Below, in pieces: positions 8,364 to 14,553 of a DNA stretch of 14,553 bases. The position numbers and the translations under genes are program-made. Below the pieces are notes generated by a model that saw nothing but the letters and a program-made list of their open reading frames with translations, made no database searches and was not told where the DNA came from. Source of the DNA: Chloroflexota bacterium (GTDB lineage: Bacteria > Chloroflexota > Limnocylindria > QHBO01); assembly GCA_020848055.1 (NCBI GenBank), contig JADLBB010000023.1, positions 1 through 14,553 on the forward strand, in the 5' to 3' direction. Numbering within the stretch: the stretch's first letter is position 1; every line of letters begins with the position of its first letter.

Positions 8364-10774
8364 CGGTCCAGTGTCCCATGCACTTCGGCGGTCACGAAGA
8401 CGCTGGCCTGGCCCCCCTGGTTCGGATCGGGCCCGACGCCAGTGACGCGCACCTCGATCATGCCCGATGGACCGATGGTTTCGGCCGGCTCGACGTCGAA
8501 CACGCTGGCCCCGCTGAGGTCGCCGAGCAACGTCCATTCGCCGCTGACCGGGTTGCGAACCTCGAGCGTGTAACCCGGCGGCCACATGCCGCCTCCGAAG
8601 CCGGCGTTGCCGGGCATCATGACCGAGGCGTCCATGCCGACGAAGATCGTGGCGCGATCAGGCTTGAGGTTGATCGCCTCGAGGGGCAGGGCGATGGCGA
8701 AGGTGGCCACGCCCTCGCCGACCAGGACGCTGCCCGGATCGAAGGCGCTGACGTCACCCTCGGCCGAGATCAGCGAGGTGGACATCTGGTGCGGTTGGAT
8801 CGTGATCTCGCCACGGCCGAGGCCTGGTCGGACGGTGACGACCTCGACGGTCGAGGTGTAGGCCTGGGTGACGGCTCCCTCGATGGTCAGCGCCAGGGGT
8901 CCCTCCGCCTCGCGCCAGCCGATGACGTAGGGTCCGGCGCCACCGCCCGGGATGACATCCATGCCCGACCAGCCTCCGTACCCGACGAGCGCGTCGATCA
9001 CCTGTCGCCGTTGCGAGATGCGCCGCTGCTCGTCGGTGGCCGTCTCGAAGCCGCCGAAGCCGTAGACCTGGTCCGATGCCGACGAGCCGTTGAAGTTCGA
9101 CCCGGGCAGTGTGAACTCCTGGCTGGCGCCGGCCGCCAGGTCGCCGATGCGCTTGCCGCCGGCGCCGCTGATGTAGGCGACGTCGCTGATCGGCTCGGTC
9201 GAGGTGTTCGTCACCACGCCGATGACCTCGCCATCGCGCACGCTCCACGTCACCTCCAGGGCGGGGATCACCTCCACCAGGGCACTTGCCTCGACGCCGG
9301 CAAAGCCGAACGCGCCGACCGCCAGGTCGCTGAGCCTGGCGGGGCGCCCCTGGTCCACCACCGTGCTGCCATCGGTCGCGCGCGGCAGCCCGGGGTCGAA
9401 CTCGGGGCTGGTGGACAGCGTGGTCAGCAGTGCGTCGGCGTCGATGCTGACCGCGTAGGTCGATCGGTCGGGTGAGAAGATGCCGAAGTACGTCTCGGCC
9501 AATGCGGCTCCGGTTCCGGAGGTTCGCACCATCGAGACCTGGTTGACGATGACGTCGCTGCCCTTGATGGAGCGACCGATGCCGAACGAGGTCGCACTGA
9601 AGATCACGATCAGGATGGGTGCGGTGACCCAGGCCATCTCGCGCCGGTCCATTCGTCGCAGGACGACGTAGCTGACCGGGCCGATGAGCAGGATGTAGCC
9701 CACGATGACGGCGAGCAGAACCTCCGCGGGCGGCAACTTCAGCGAGGGCAGCGTGCTCAATGCCGAGGTCATCGCGCTGCGCGTCTGGTCTGGGATGACC
9801 GGTGCGCCGAAGAACTGGCTCAGGCCCGAATCGGCTGGCACGAGGCGGTTCCAGATGCGCGGCGCCGACTCCCAGCCGCGGAAGGCGGGAGTGGCGAGGT
9901 CGGCACCGACGAAGATGACCTGCCCCGCGCCGAAGCCGCGCAGCGATGCCAGGATCGTGCCATCGTCCGCGGTCGTCACCGCCACCGCGTCGTCGCGCAA
10001 TTTCCCCGCAGACACGGTCGCGCTACCCAATCCGTCGCGCGACGCACCGGCGAGGTCGGCCAGGCTGGCCAGCGCGAGGCCATCGACTGCGCCCAGGTTG
10101 GTCAGTGGCAGCAGCTCGGTGAAGGCAGCCGTCCGCGTCTGCCAGTCGGGCCCACCCAGCACCACGATCGTGCCGCCGTCGGTTATCCAGCGCTCGAGGC
10201 TGGCGCGCTGGCCGTCGGTCAGCGTGGAGCTGTCCGCCGCCCACACGATTGCGTTCAGGCCGTCGAGCGGCTCGGGCCGTTCGGGGATGTCCGCGGGCGC
10301 GAGCGCGATCGGATCGGGTCGCGACTCTCCGTCGGAGGCGATCAGCTGGGGCCTCAGGTTGCCAGCCGCGTCGCCGACGATCGCGACCTGGCCCTGAGAC
10401 TGCTCGATGACCCTGATCTCGACCTTGGCCTTGGCCTCACCGCCAGGCTCGGTGTAGGTGACCTCGATCTCACGCTGGAAGGCATCGGGCTCTACGTACA
10501 GGGTGACCGCCTTGCGGGCGCCCGCCGGCAGCTCCACGTAGCGGCGCGCCAGGCCCGCAGCGGTCCTGGCGGTCAGGTATCCATCGGTCGCCGCCCCGGG
10601 ATTGCTGAGGCTGACCGAGACCGCCATCCATCCGCCGATCTGGTAGCGACCGCCAACCAGGGCTCTTGCGTCGATCGCAACTGAGCTGGCCGCGTGCACG
10701 GGCAGGGCGCCCACGACGAGGGACAGGGTGGCGACGGCGACCGCGCAGCGGAGGACCCCGGTGATGCGCCTCAC
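8360..10774 (-). CDS. Exported membrane-anchored protein with GATase1-like domain
   Basis: The product is 804 residues long. A signal peptide is clear, with a basic start, a hydrophobic core at about residues 8-25 and a likely cut after VHA at 28. A beta-rich domain follows (about 30-125), then an alpha/beta domain at about 126-310 containing ITDGGTIVVLGGPDW. This resembles the glutamine-amidotransferase-like fold of DUF4350/GldG-type proteins, and no nucleophile Cys is visible, so it is probably not catalytic. Two membrane helices at about 350-372 and 381-400 follow, and then a roughly 400-residue, probably extracytoplasmic, beta-rich C-terminal region rich in Gly and Ser. I chose the GTG at 10774 because it gives a standard signal peptide; GAGGGG lies upstream at a rather long 12 bases. 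This is the first gene of the operon, and its end overlaps the ABC ATPase gene by 4 bases, so it is probably an accessory subunit of that transporter. The exact family is not certain. Confidence 0.78.
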   Translation of the reverse strand: MRRITGVLRCAVAVATLSLVVGALPVHAASSVAIDARALVGGRYQIGGWMAVSVSLSNPGAATDGYLTARTAAGLARRYVELPAGARKAVTLYVEPDAFQREIEVTYTEPGGEAKAKVEIRVIEQSQGQVAIVGDAAGNLRPQLIASDGESRPDPIALAPADIPERPEPLDGLNAIVWAADSSTLTDGQRASLERWITDGGTIVVLGGPDWQTRTAAFTELLPLTNLGAVDGLALASLADLAGASRDGLGSATVSAGKLRDDAVAVTTADDGTILASLRGFGAGQVIFVGADLATPAFRGWESAPRIWNRLVPADSGLSQFFGAPVIPDQTRSAMTSALSTLPSLKLPPAEVLLAVIVGYILLIGPVSYVVLRRMDRREMAWVTAPILIVIFSATSFGIGRSIKGSDVIVNQVSMVRTSGTGAALAETYFGIFSPDRSTYAVSIDADALLTTLSTSPEFDPGLPRATDGSTVVDQGRPARLSDLAVGAFGFAGVEASALVEVIPALEVTWSVRDGEVIGVVTNTSTEPISDVAYISGAGGKRIGDLAAGASQEFTLPGSNFNGSSASDQVYGFGGFETATDEQRRISQRRQVIDALVGYGGWSGMDVIPGGGAGPYVIGWREAEGPLALTIEGAVTQAYTSTVEVVTVRPGLGRGEITIQPHQMSTSLISAEGDVSAFDPGSVLVGEGVATFAIALPLEAINLKPDRATIFVGMDASVMMPGNAGFGGGMWPPGYTLEVRNPVSGEWTLLGDLSGASVFDVEPAETIGPSGMIEVRVTGVGPDPNQGGQASVFVTAEVHGTLDR

Positions 10775-10913
10775 GATGGTGCTGATCCCCTCAGTGCAAT
10801 GGCGACGTGTGGTTGATTCCCCGCTAGACGCATGGCGGGTCACCGTGGTTGCAGGGCCCGACGCGGCAGAGTGTAAGGACCGGGCCCGCCCGATGCTAGA
10901 GTGCATCGCGGCC
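10775..10913. promoter_or_regulatory. Divergent intergenic region with operon and kinase promoters
   Basis: These 139 bases separate two divergent transcription units, so both promoters should lie here. On the minus strand TACACT (10870-10875) fits a TANNNT -10 box for the operon and would give a leader of roughly 90 bases; I see no good -35 box. On the plus strand TAGAGT (10897-10902) could serve the kinase. Both open frames run through the region, but the encoded extensions look like shadow sequence. No clear operator dyad was found. Confidence 0.45.
10897..10902 (+). promoter_or_regulatory. Possible -10 box of the histidine kinase gene
   Basis: TAGAGT, in the context TGCTAGAGTG, fits a TANNNT -10 box. 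It ends 11 bases before the ATG at 10914, so the leader would be about 5 bases. No convincing -35 box or Shine-Dalgarno sequence is visible. An in-frame ATG at 10893 overlaps this box and is a less likely start. Confidence 0.35.
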
Positions 10914-12818
10914 ATGGAAGCCTCGAACGACGGTCCACGCGAGCTCGAGGCGCAGCTCGAGATGCAGATGCGCGCGCAGGAGCGTCAGCTCACGCTCGCG
11001 CGACTGGTCCTGTGCGCGCTGGCGGCCGTGCTGCTGTTCGCGCTCATGGCGCGCGACACGGCCGGCGCCAGCCTCCTGCTGGCCATCGTCGCAGCGCTGG
11101 CAGCGTGGAGCGTCGGAGTCCCCGCGCTGCTGCGGCGCTTCCCCTCGCGCGAGGTCGGCATCGTCAGCACGGTCATAGAGATGGCCGCGGTCACGACCGC
11201 GGTCTACGCCGTTCCCTCCGCGCCGGACCTGTACCTGTTCTACGGCCTGGTGATCCTTGGAGCGGCGCTGCGCTTTGGGCTCGGTGCGGCCATCTGGTCG
11301 TCGATCGTCATGAGCGCGATGTACGTCTCGGTCGTGATGGTGGGCGGGACGCTTGACCGACCGGCCATCGAGGTGCTTCCGGTGCGTGTCGCATACCTGG
11401 TCGGGTTCGGTGCGGTCGCTGGCATGTTCAGCCGCATCGTCATCCGGCGGGTGAACGAGAACGCGAGGCTGCAGCTGCGGGTCGCGGAGGAGGATCGGTT
11501 GCGTGAGTCGACGCGCGAGCGCGAGTTGCTCAGCCGGCTGGGGCGAGACTTCAACCAGTCGCTGGACCTGTCGGCCACTTACGAGGCCATCGCCGCGGGC
11601 GCGGGGCCGATCCTGGGGGATGCGACCATGGTGTTCGGGGCCGATGACGCCGAGCGCCGGCTGGAGCCGGCGGCCGCCTCGGGGCCGGACGCTGCGCTGG
11701 CCGCCGCCTGGCGGGGATGGGCGGCTGAGCGACCACCACGCCTGGGCGAAGGAGCGATCGGTGCGGCCGGCGCCACTGCCTCGGCCCAGGAGGCCCGGAA
11801 CGATGATGCTCTCGCGGGCGACGCCGCGGGGATGCGGACGTTGGGGTTGGCATGGATCCTGGCGGTTCCGATCCTGGCCGGCGGACGCCTGCACGGCGTG
11901 CTGGCCACTGCCGGTCGCGACGCGCGAGGTCCGGGAGACGGCATGCTGCGCCTGGCCGAGGCAGTCGCCGAGCGCGCCGGGCCGGCGCTCCAGAACGCGC
12001 AGCTGTGGTCCGACCTGCAGGAGCGGATGGCGCGCGAGCAGGCCGCGACGCGCATCAAGGACGACTTCCTCTCGATCGTCAGCCACGAGCTGCGCACGCC
12101 CCTCACCAGCATCCAGGGCTACAGCCAGTTGCTCGAGGCCCGGCTGGCGGGCGGGTTCGACCCGGAGAGCAAGGAGATGGCCCACCTGCACGTCATCCTC
12201 TCGCAGGTCGGCCGGATGCGGCGGCTGGTGGACGACCTGCTGGACGTGAGCCGCATCGATCGGCGTGGTGCGGTGAGCATCGAGCCGGGGGACTTCGACC
12301 TCGCCGACCTCGTGCGCGAGGCGGTCGCCAGGGTGCAGCGCGAGCACCCAACGCGTTCGATCAGCCTGGAGGTCGGAGAGGGCATGACCATCCACGCCGA
12401 TCGGGATCGGATCGACCAGGTGCTCAGCAACCTGCTCGAGAACGCCGTGAAGTACTCGCCCGACGGCGGCCCGGTCGTGGTGCGCGCCGGCGGTCGTGGG
12501 GGCGAGGTCGAGGTCACGGTGTCCGATACCGGCATCGGCATATCGCCGGAGCATCGCGAGAACGTGTTCGAGCGGTTCTACCAGGCCGATGGCGACGCTG
12601 GCCGGCGCCGGTTCGGTGGGCTCGGCCTGGGCCTGTACATCAGCCGCGCGATCATCGACGCGCACGGCGGGCGGATCTGGTCGGGCCCGAACCCCGAGGC
12701 AGACAGCGGGTCCGTGTTCGGGTTCAGGCTGCCACGGGTGTCGATCGGCCTGGCGCCGCCGGCCATCGCGCCGGGTGGCGAGCCGCCGGCGTTCGTGGTG
12801 CGGCGAAGGGAGCCCTGA
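10914..12818 (+). CDS. Membrane sensor histidine kinase with GAF-like region
   Basis: This 634-residue kinase has an N-terminal membrane block of about five or six helices (roughly residues 29-45, 51-70, 82-100, 106-122, 127-144 and 158-178) with very short loops. A coiled linker (180-210) and a GAF-like region (about 205-362) come next. The HisKA motif is FLSIVSHELRTPL with phospho-acceptor His391. The HATPase core is complete: N box LSNLLENAVKYSP (506, 510), G1 DTGIGI (538-543), F box FERFYQ (552-557) and G2 GGLGLGL (568-574). A short Pro-rich tail ends the protein. The signal is probably sensed within the membrane or by the GAF-like region. There is no adjacent response regulator. It is divergent from the eight-gene operon, so a regulatory link is possible but unproven. 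The start could be the ATG at 10893, seven codons upstream. Confidence 0.95.
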   Translation: MEASNDGPRELEAQLEMQMRAQERQLTLARLVLCALAAVLLFALMARDTAGASLLLAIVAALAAWSVGVPALLRRFPSREVGIVSTVIEMAAVTTAVYAVPSAPDLYLFYGLVILGAALRFGLGAAIWSSIVMSAMYVSVVMVGGTLDRPAIEVLPVRVAYLVGFGAVAGMFSRIVIRRVNENARLQLRVAEEDRLRESTRERELLSRLGRDFNQSLDLSATYEAIAAGAGPILGDATMVFGADDAERRLEPAAASGPDAALAAAWRGWAAERPPRLGEGAIGAAGATASAQEARNDDALAGDAAGMRTLGLAWILAVPILAGGRLHGVLATAGRDARGPGDGMLRLAEAVAERAGPALQNAQLWSDLQERMAREQAATRIKDDFLSIVSHELRTPLTSIQGYSQLLEARLAGGFDPESKEMAHLHVILSQVGRMRRLVDDLLDVSRIDRRGAVSIEPGDFDLADLVREAVARVQREHPTRSISLEVGEGMTIHADRDRIDQVLSNLLENAVKYSPDGGPVVVRAGGRGGEVEVTVSDTGIGISPEHRENVFERFYQADGDAGRRRFGGLGLGLYISRAIIDAHGGRIWSGPNPEADSGSVFGFRLPRVSIGLAPPAIAPGGEPPAFVVRRREP

Positions 12819-12844
12819 GAAGGTTCCGTGGCGCTTTCGGTGGT

Positions 12845-12874
12845 GTGTGCCGTGGGGGCACGCATCGGACAGGC
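12845..12874 (-). repeat. Dispersed hairpin element, copy A
   Basis: Read on the minus strand it contains GTCCGATGCGTGCC followed by a hairpin that pairs GCGTGCC with GGCACAC (one wobble pair). It shares the core CCGATGCGTGC exactly with copies B and C. Confidence 0.55.
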
Positions 12875-12963
12875 ACACTCGGCGCAGCGTCCGATCAGGG
12901 CCTCTCGGAGGCGGGAATGTGCCCCGGAGGCAAGAATCGGGTAAGTCCAGCAAGTTCGCCTGG

Positions 12964-13000
12964 CCTGGTTGGCCGATGCGTGCCTGGGGAGCACACGGCC
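12964..13000 (+). repeat. Dispersed hairpin element, copy B, at the queG promoter
   Basis: CCTG is followed two bases later by TGGCCGATGCGTGCC. GTGC pairs with GCAC (12980-12983 with 12991-12994), enclosed by GGCCG pairing with CGGCC (12971-12975 with 12996-13000). The dyad ends 6 bases before the TATGCT box, so it covers the place of a -35 element and could act as an operator. Confidence 0.55.
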
Positions 13001-13006
13001 GACTCG

Positions 13007-13012
13007 TATGCT
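13007..13012 (+). promoter_or_regulatory. -10 box of a probable leaderless queG transcript
   Basis: TATGCT ends 6 bases before the queG ATG, so transcription would start at or next to the A of the ATG. The only purine-rich stretch, GGAG, is 2 bases from the start codon, too close to work as a Shine-Dalgarno site. The same box with almost the same spacing precedes the last gene of the window. Confidence 0.65.
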
Positions 13013-13018
13013 GGAGCG

Positions 13019-14107
13019 ATGCGTGATGCCCAGCAGGAGCGAGCGCGGATCCGGGACCTGGCCGCCGCGCACGGGCTGAGCGTCGTGGGGGTGACGTCGG
13101 CCGAGCCGCTGCTCGAGGACCGGGCGCGGATGGAGGTGAGCTTCGCGGCCGGCCGAATGGCCCGCATGGACTGGATGGGCGGCGAGCGGGCCGCGATCGC
13201 GACGGACCCGGCCCGGCTGGCGCCGGGAGCGCGTTCGGTATTGATGGTGGCAGCGCCGTACGTCGGGGCCGAACGGGGTCGCTGGGATCCGGCGCCCGAC
13301 GCGCTGCATCGGGCCCTGGCGCGGGTGCTCGCCGGTTCGCCGGCCGAACCGACCGGTCGCATCGCCCGATACGCCGTCGGCAGCGACTACCACGGTGTCC
13401 TGCGCTCACGGCTCGAGGCGCTCGCGGGCGACCTGCGACGCGAAGGGATCGCGGCCGGGGAGACCGCGTACGTCGACGATCGGCCGCTGGCGGAGCGCGC
13501 GTTGGCGGCGCGGGCAGGGCTCGGCTGGATCGGCAAGAACACGAACCTGCTGACGCATCGGTCGCAAGGTTCCTGGGTGTTCCTGGGCGCCATCCTCAGT
13601 TCGGCCGAGCTTCCGACCGATGAGCCGATTCGGTCCAGCTGCGGCGCCTGCACCCGGTGTCTCGCCGGCTGTCCGACTGGCGCGCTGGTCGGGCCGCGCA
13701 CCATCGACGCGCGCCGTTGCATCAGCTACCTGACGATCGAGCACCCGGGACCGTTCGACGATTGGGAGGCCGATGCGATCGGCGACTGGATCTTCGGCTG
13801 CGACGTCTGCCAGGAGGTATGCCCGGTCAACGCGGACGCCGATGACGGCGGACCGCTGCTCGTCCCGTTGCTGCCGCTGATCGACTGGCTGCTGGGACTC
13901 GGTGGCCGCGCTTTCGGGCGGGCGGTGGCGGAGACGGCGCTGACGCGGGCCGGGCGGCATCGGCTGCTGCGCAACGCGCTGGTGGCCCTGGGCAACGCGG
14001 GAGTGCCAAACGAGGCGTGGCCGCTGGTGGAGCGCGCGCGGCACGACCCGCGGGCCGAGGTGCGTGCCGCGGCGCAATTGGTTGCGGCGAAGGCTGCCAG
14101 CGCCTAG
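13019..14107 (+). CDS. queG: Epoxyqueuosine reductase QueG
   Basis: This 362-residue enzyme catalyses the last step of queuosine synthesis: cobalamin- and iron-sulfur-dependent reduction of epoxyqueuosine to queuosine in the tRNA anticodon. Family marks are RYAVGSDYH (117-125), VDDRPLAERALAARAGLGWIGKN (starting at 152) with likely catalytic Asp153, and the ferredoxin-type motif CGACTRCLAGCP (Cys208, 211, 214 and 218). Cys234 follows in DARRCISYLTIEH, and GCDVCQEVCPVN supplies Cys261, 264 and 268. The Cys set for two 4Fe-4S clusters is complete. The C-terminal 50 or so residues (RNALVALGNAG and after) form a HEAT-like tail, as in typical QueG. The start ATG at 13019 is fixed by the -10 box just upstream; the long open frame before it is shadow sequence. 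No other queuosine gene is in the window. Confidence 0.96.
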   Translation: MRDAQQERARIRDLAAAHGLSVVGVTSAEPLLEDRARMEVSFAAGRMARMDWMGGERAAIATDPARLAPGARSVLMVAAPYVGAERGRWDPAPDALHRALARVLAGSPAEPTGRIARYAVGSDYHGVLRSRLEALAGDLRREGIAAGETAYVDDRPLAERALAARAGLGWIGKNTNLLTHRSQGSWVFLGAILSSAELPTDEPIRSSCGACTRCLAGCPTGALVGPRTIDARRCISYLTIEHPGPFDDWEADAIGDWIFGCDVCQEVCPVNADADDGGPLLVPLLPLIDWLLGLGGRAFGRAVAETALTRAGRHRLLRNALVALGNAGVPNEAWPLVERARHDPRAEVRAAAQLVAAKAASA

Positions 14108-14145
14108 CGTGAACGTCAGTGTGATGTCGGCGTGGCCGCGCGATT

Positions 14146-14168
14146 GCCCCGGGAGCACGCATCGGCCA
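14146..14168 (-). repeat. Dispersed hairpin element, copy C, after queG
   Basis: On the minus strand it reads TGGCCGATGCGTGC, the same 14 bases as in copy B but in opposite orientation, so queG is flanked by an inverted pair about 1.17 kb apart. GCCCC (14146-14150) can pair with GGGGC (14173-14177), which may give a weak hairpin at the end of queG, but no T-run follows. Confidence 0.55.
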
Positions 14169-14251
14169 TTGAGGGGCCTGCGCCCGGTCGTGATGTGCGG
14201 CACCGGCACATGGAGGCCAATGAGAAGGCCGCATCGGGCCTCAAACTGATT

Positions 14252-14402
14252 CTGCCTGGCCGATCGGTGCCGTGCCGGCATACGCGCGCGCCGCGACGGC
14301 GGCAAACAGGGCCTGCCTGGCCGATCGGTGCCGTGCCGGCATACGCGCGCGCCGCGACGGCGGCAAACAGGGCCTGCCTGGCCGATCGGTGCCGTGCCGG
14401 CA
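14252..14402 (+). repeat. 61-base direct tandem repeat, 2.5 copies
   Basis: Copies run 14252-14312, 14313-14373 and a partial 14374-14402. The two full copies are identical, and the partial one matches for its first 29 bases. Each full unit holds two five-pair hairpins with three-base loops: TGCCG-TGC-CGGCA (14268-14280 in copy 1) and CGCCG-CGA-CGGCG (14289-14301). It also holds the palindrome CCGATCGG. The unit begins with the dispersed-element motif as TGGCCGATCGGTGCC. Because 61 is not a multiple of three, the repeat does not keep a reading frame. Confidence 0.93.
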
Positions 14403-14453
14403 CACCCAGGCCCGTCAACGGGACGCGGATCGCCGGAGGCGGGTGTCCCGGGC

Positions 14454-14459
14454 TATGCT
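14454..14459 (+). promoter_or_regulatory. -10 box of the DUF1015-like gene, probable leaderless transcript
   Basis: TATGCT ends 7 bases before the ATG at 14467. GGAG abuts the start codon directly and cannot serve as a normal ribosome-binding site. The arrangement matches that of queG. Confidence 0.6.
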
Positions 14460-14466
14460 GGCGGAG

Positions 14467-14553
14467 ATGCCCCGCGTTGCCCCGTTCCGGGGCCTGCACT
14501 ACGACCATGGCCGCTTCGGAGTCGATCCCGTGCCGCAACGGCTGCGCATCGAG
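14467..14553 (+). CDS. DUF1015-like protein, partial (N-terminus only)
   Basis: Only 29 codons are inside the window; the gene runs off the right edge. The protein begins MPRVAPFRGLHYD, which matches the usual opening of DUF1015 proteins (APFRGLRYD or similar), a bacterial family of unknown function found as stand-alone cytoplasmic proteins. The next residues, FGVDPVPQRLRIE, do not yet show the PPYDV motif expected soon after, so the assignment rests on a short stretch. The start is supported by the TATGCT box 7 bases upstream. The 61-base repeat block ends 64 bases before it. Confidence 0.55.
   Translation, partial: MPRVAPFRGLHYDHGRFGVDPVPQRLRIE

Larger units (their letters stand above)
12819..13018 (+). 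other. Kinase-queG intergenic region with several hairpins
   Basis: This is 200 bases without a gene. In order it holds a 7-pair stem (12845-12851 with 12857-12863, one G-U), a perfect 7-base inverted repeat ATCGGAC/GTCCGAT (12864-12870 with 12889-12895), and small stems GCCTC/GAGGC (12900-12912) and TGCC/GGCA (12920-12932). An imperfect dyad (12971-13000) lies just before the queG -10 box. The first two stems abut directly. None is followed by a T-run, so they are not ordinary intrinsic terminators. I recognise no known riboswitch or RNA family here. Confidence 0.5.
14108..14466 (+). other. Intergenic region upstream of the DUF1015-like gene
   Basis: This is 359 bases without a recognisable gene. 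It starts with hairpin element C (14146-14168), followed by a stretch (about 14176-14251) that looks like a decayed repeat copy. The 61-base tandem repeat (14252-14402) comes next. A short segment then contains CCCG-TCAA-CGGG (14411-14422) and the promoter of the last gene. Small open frames here change reading phase between repeat copies and are not convincing as genes. Confidence 0.6.

Noticed and set aside
10775..10915. 47-codon upstream extension of the exported protein
   Set aside because: It would bury the signal peptide and run into the kinase start. GTG at 10774 gives a standard signal sequence.
12864..12912. Intrinsic terminator after the kinase gene
   Set aside because: Stems are present, but no T-run follows any of them.
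11852..13018. N-terminal extension of queG by 389 codons
   Set aside because: It is a shadow of the kinase gene plus the intergenic DNA. queG has its own -10 box and a normal family length from 13019.
12819..13018. Cobalamin or other known riboswitch controlling queG, or a tRNA
   Set aside because: I compared the region with the conserved cores of cobalamin, preQ1, glycine and c-di-GMP riboswitches and with a tRNA arm pattern, and found no match.
10896..13409. 837-codon open frame on the minus strand
   Set aside because: It lies opposite the histidine kinase and the start of queG, both clearly real from their motifs. Its translation is Arg/Pro-rich with no domain, typical of the opposite frame of GC-rich genes.
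14252..14402. CRISPR array
   Set aside because: The repeats are directly adjacent with no unique spacers, and no cas gene is present.
14250..14538. Small minus-strand protein gene across the 61-base repeats
   Set aside because: The repeat length is not a multiple of three, so the frame changes in each copy. There is no start signal and no domain.

Overview
The window is very GC-rich, gene-dense bacterial chromosome. Its content suggests Chloroflexota (for example a Limnocylindria-like lineage) or a similar high-GC group. The grounds are a MoxR/DUF58/VWA cluster joined to a GldA-like ABC transporter, a Shine-Dalgarno-led operon beside apparently leaderless single genes, and a DUF1015-type N-terminus. 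This placement is inferred from gene content only, because the window holds no rRNA or other phylogenetic marker.

Left to middle (1-10774), minus strand: one tightly packed operon of eight genes, read right to left. The order is a large exported membrane-anchored protein (8360-10774), an ABC ATPase (7383-8363), an ABC-2 permease (6250-7386), a membrane protein with a long helical and Gln/Pro/Gly-repeat region (4413-6257), a MoxR AAA+ ATPase (3391-4416), a DUF58 protein (2485-3375), a BatA-like VWA protein (554-2488) and a second VWA membrane protein cut by the left edge (1-557). Six of the seven junctions overlap by 4 or 8 bases, and the other is a 15-base gap. Translation therefore looks coupled, and the products probably work together at the cell membrane. 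MoxR, DUF58 and VWA proteins form a known partnership in which the AAA+ ATPase acts through VWA (MIDAS) proteins. The ABC transporter and the first gene appear to belong to the same unit.

Middle (10775-12818): a 139-base divergent intergenic region, then a plus-strand membrane histidine kinase with a GAF-like region and a complete HisKA/HATPase core. No response regulator is next to it.

Right end (12819-14553), plus strand: queG (epoxyqueuosine reductase, tRNA queuosine synthesis) and the first 29 codons of a probable DUF1015 protein. Both have a TATGCT box 6-7 bases before the ATG and no usefully spaced Shine-Dalgarno sequence, which fits leaderless transcripts. The non-coding DNA around queG is the most unusual part. 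A short motif, TGGCCGATNNGTGCC or close variants, followed by a small hairpin occurs six times in both orientations. Three of these copies sit in a 61-base direct tandem repeat just upstream of the last gene.
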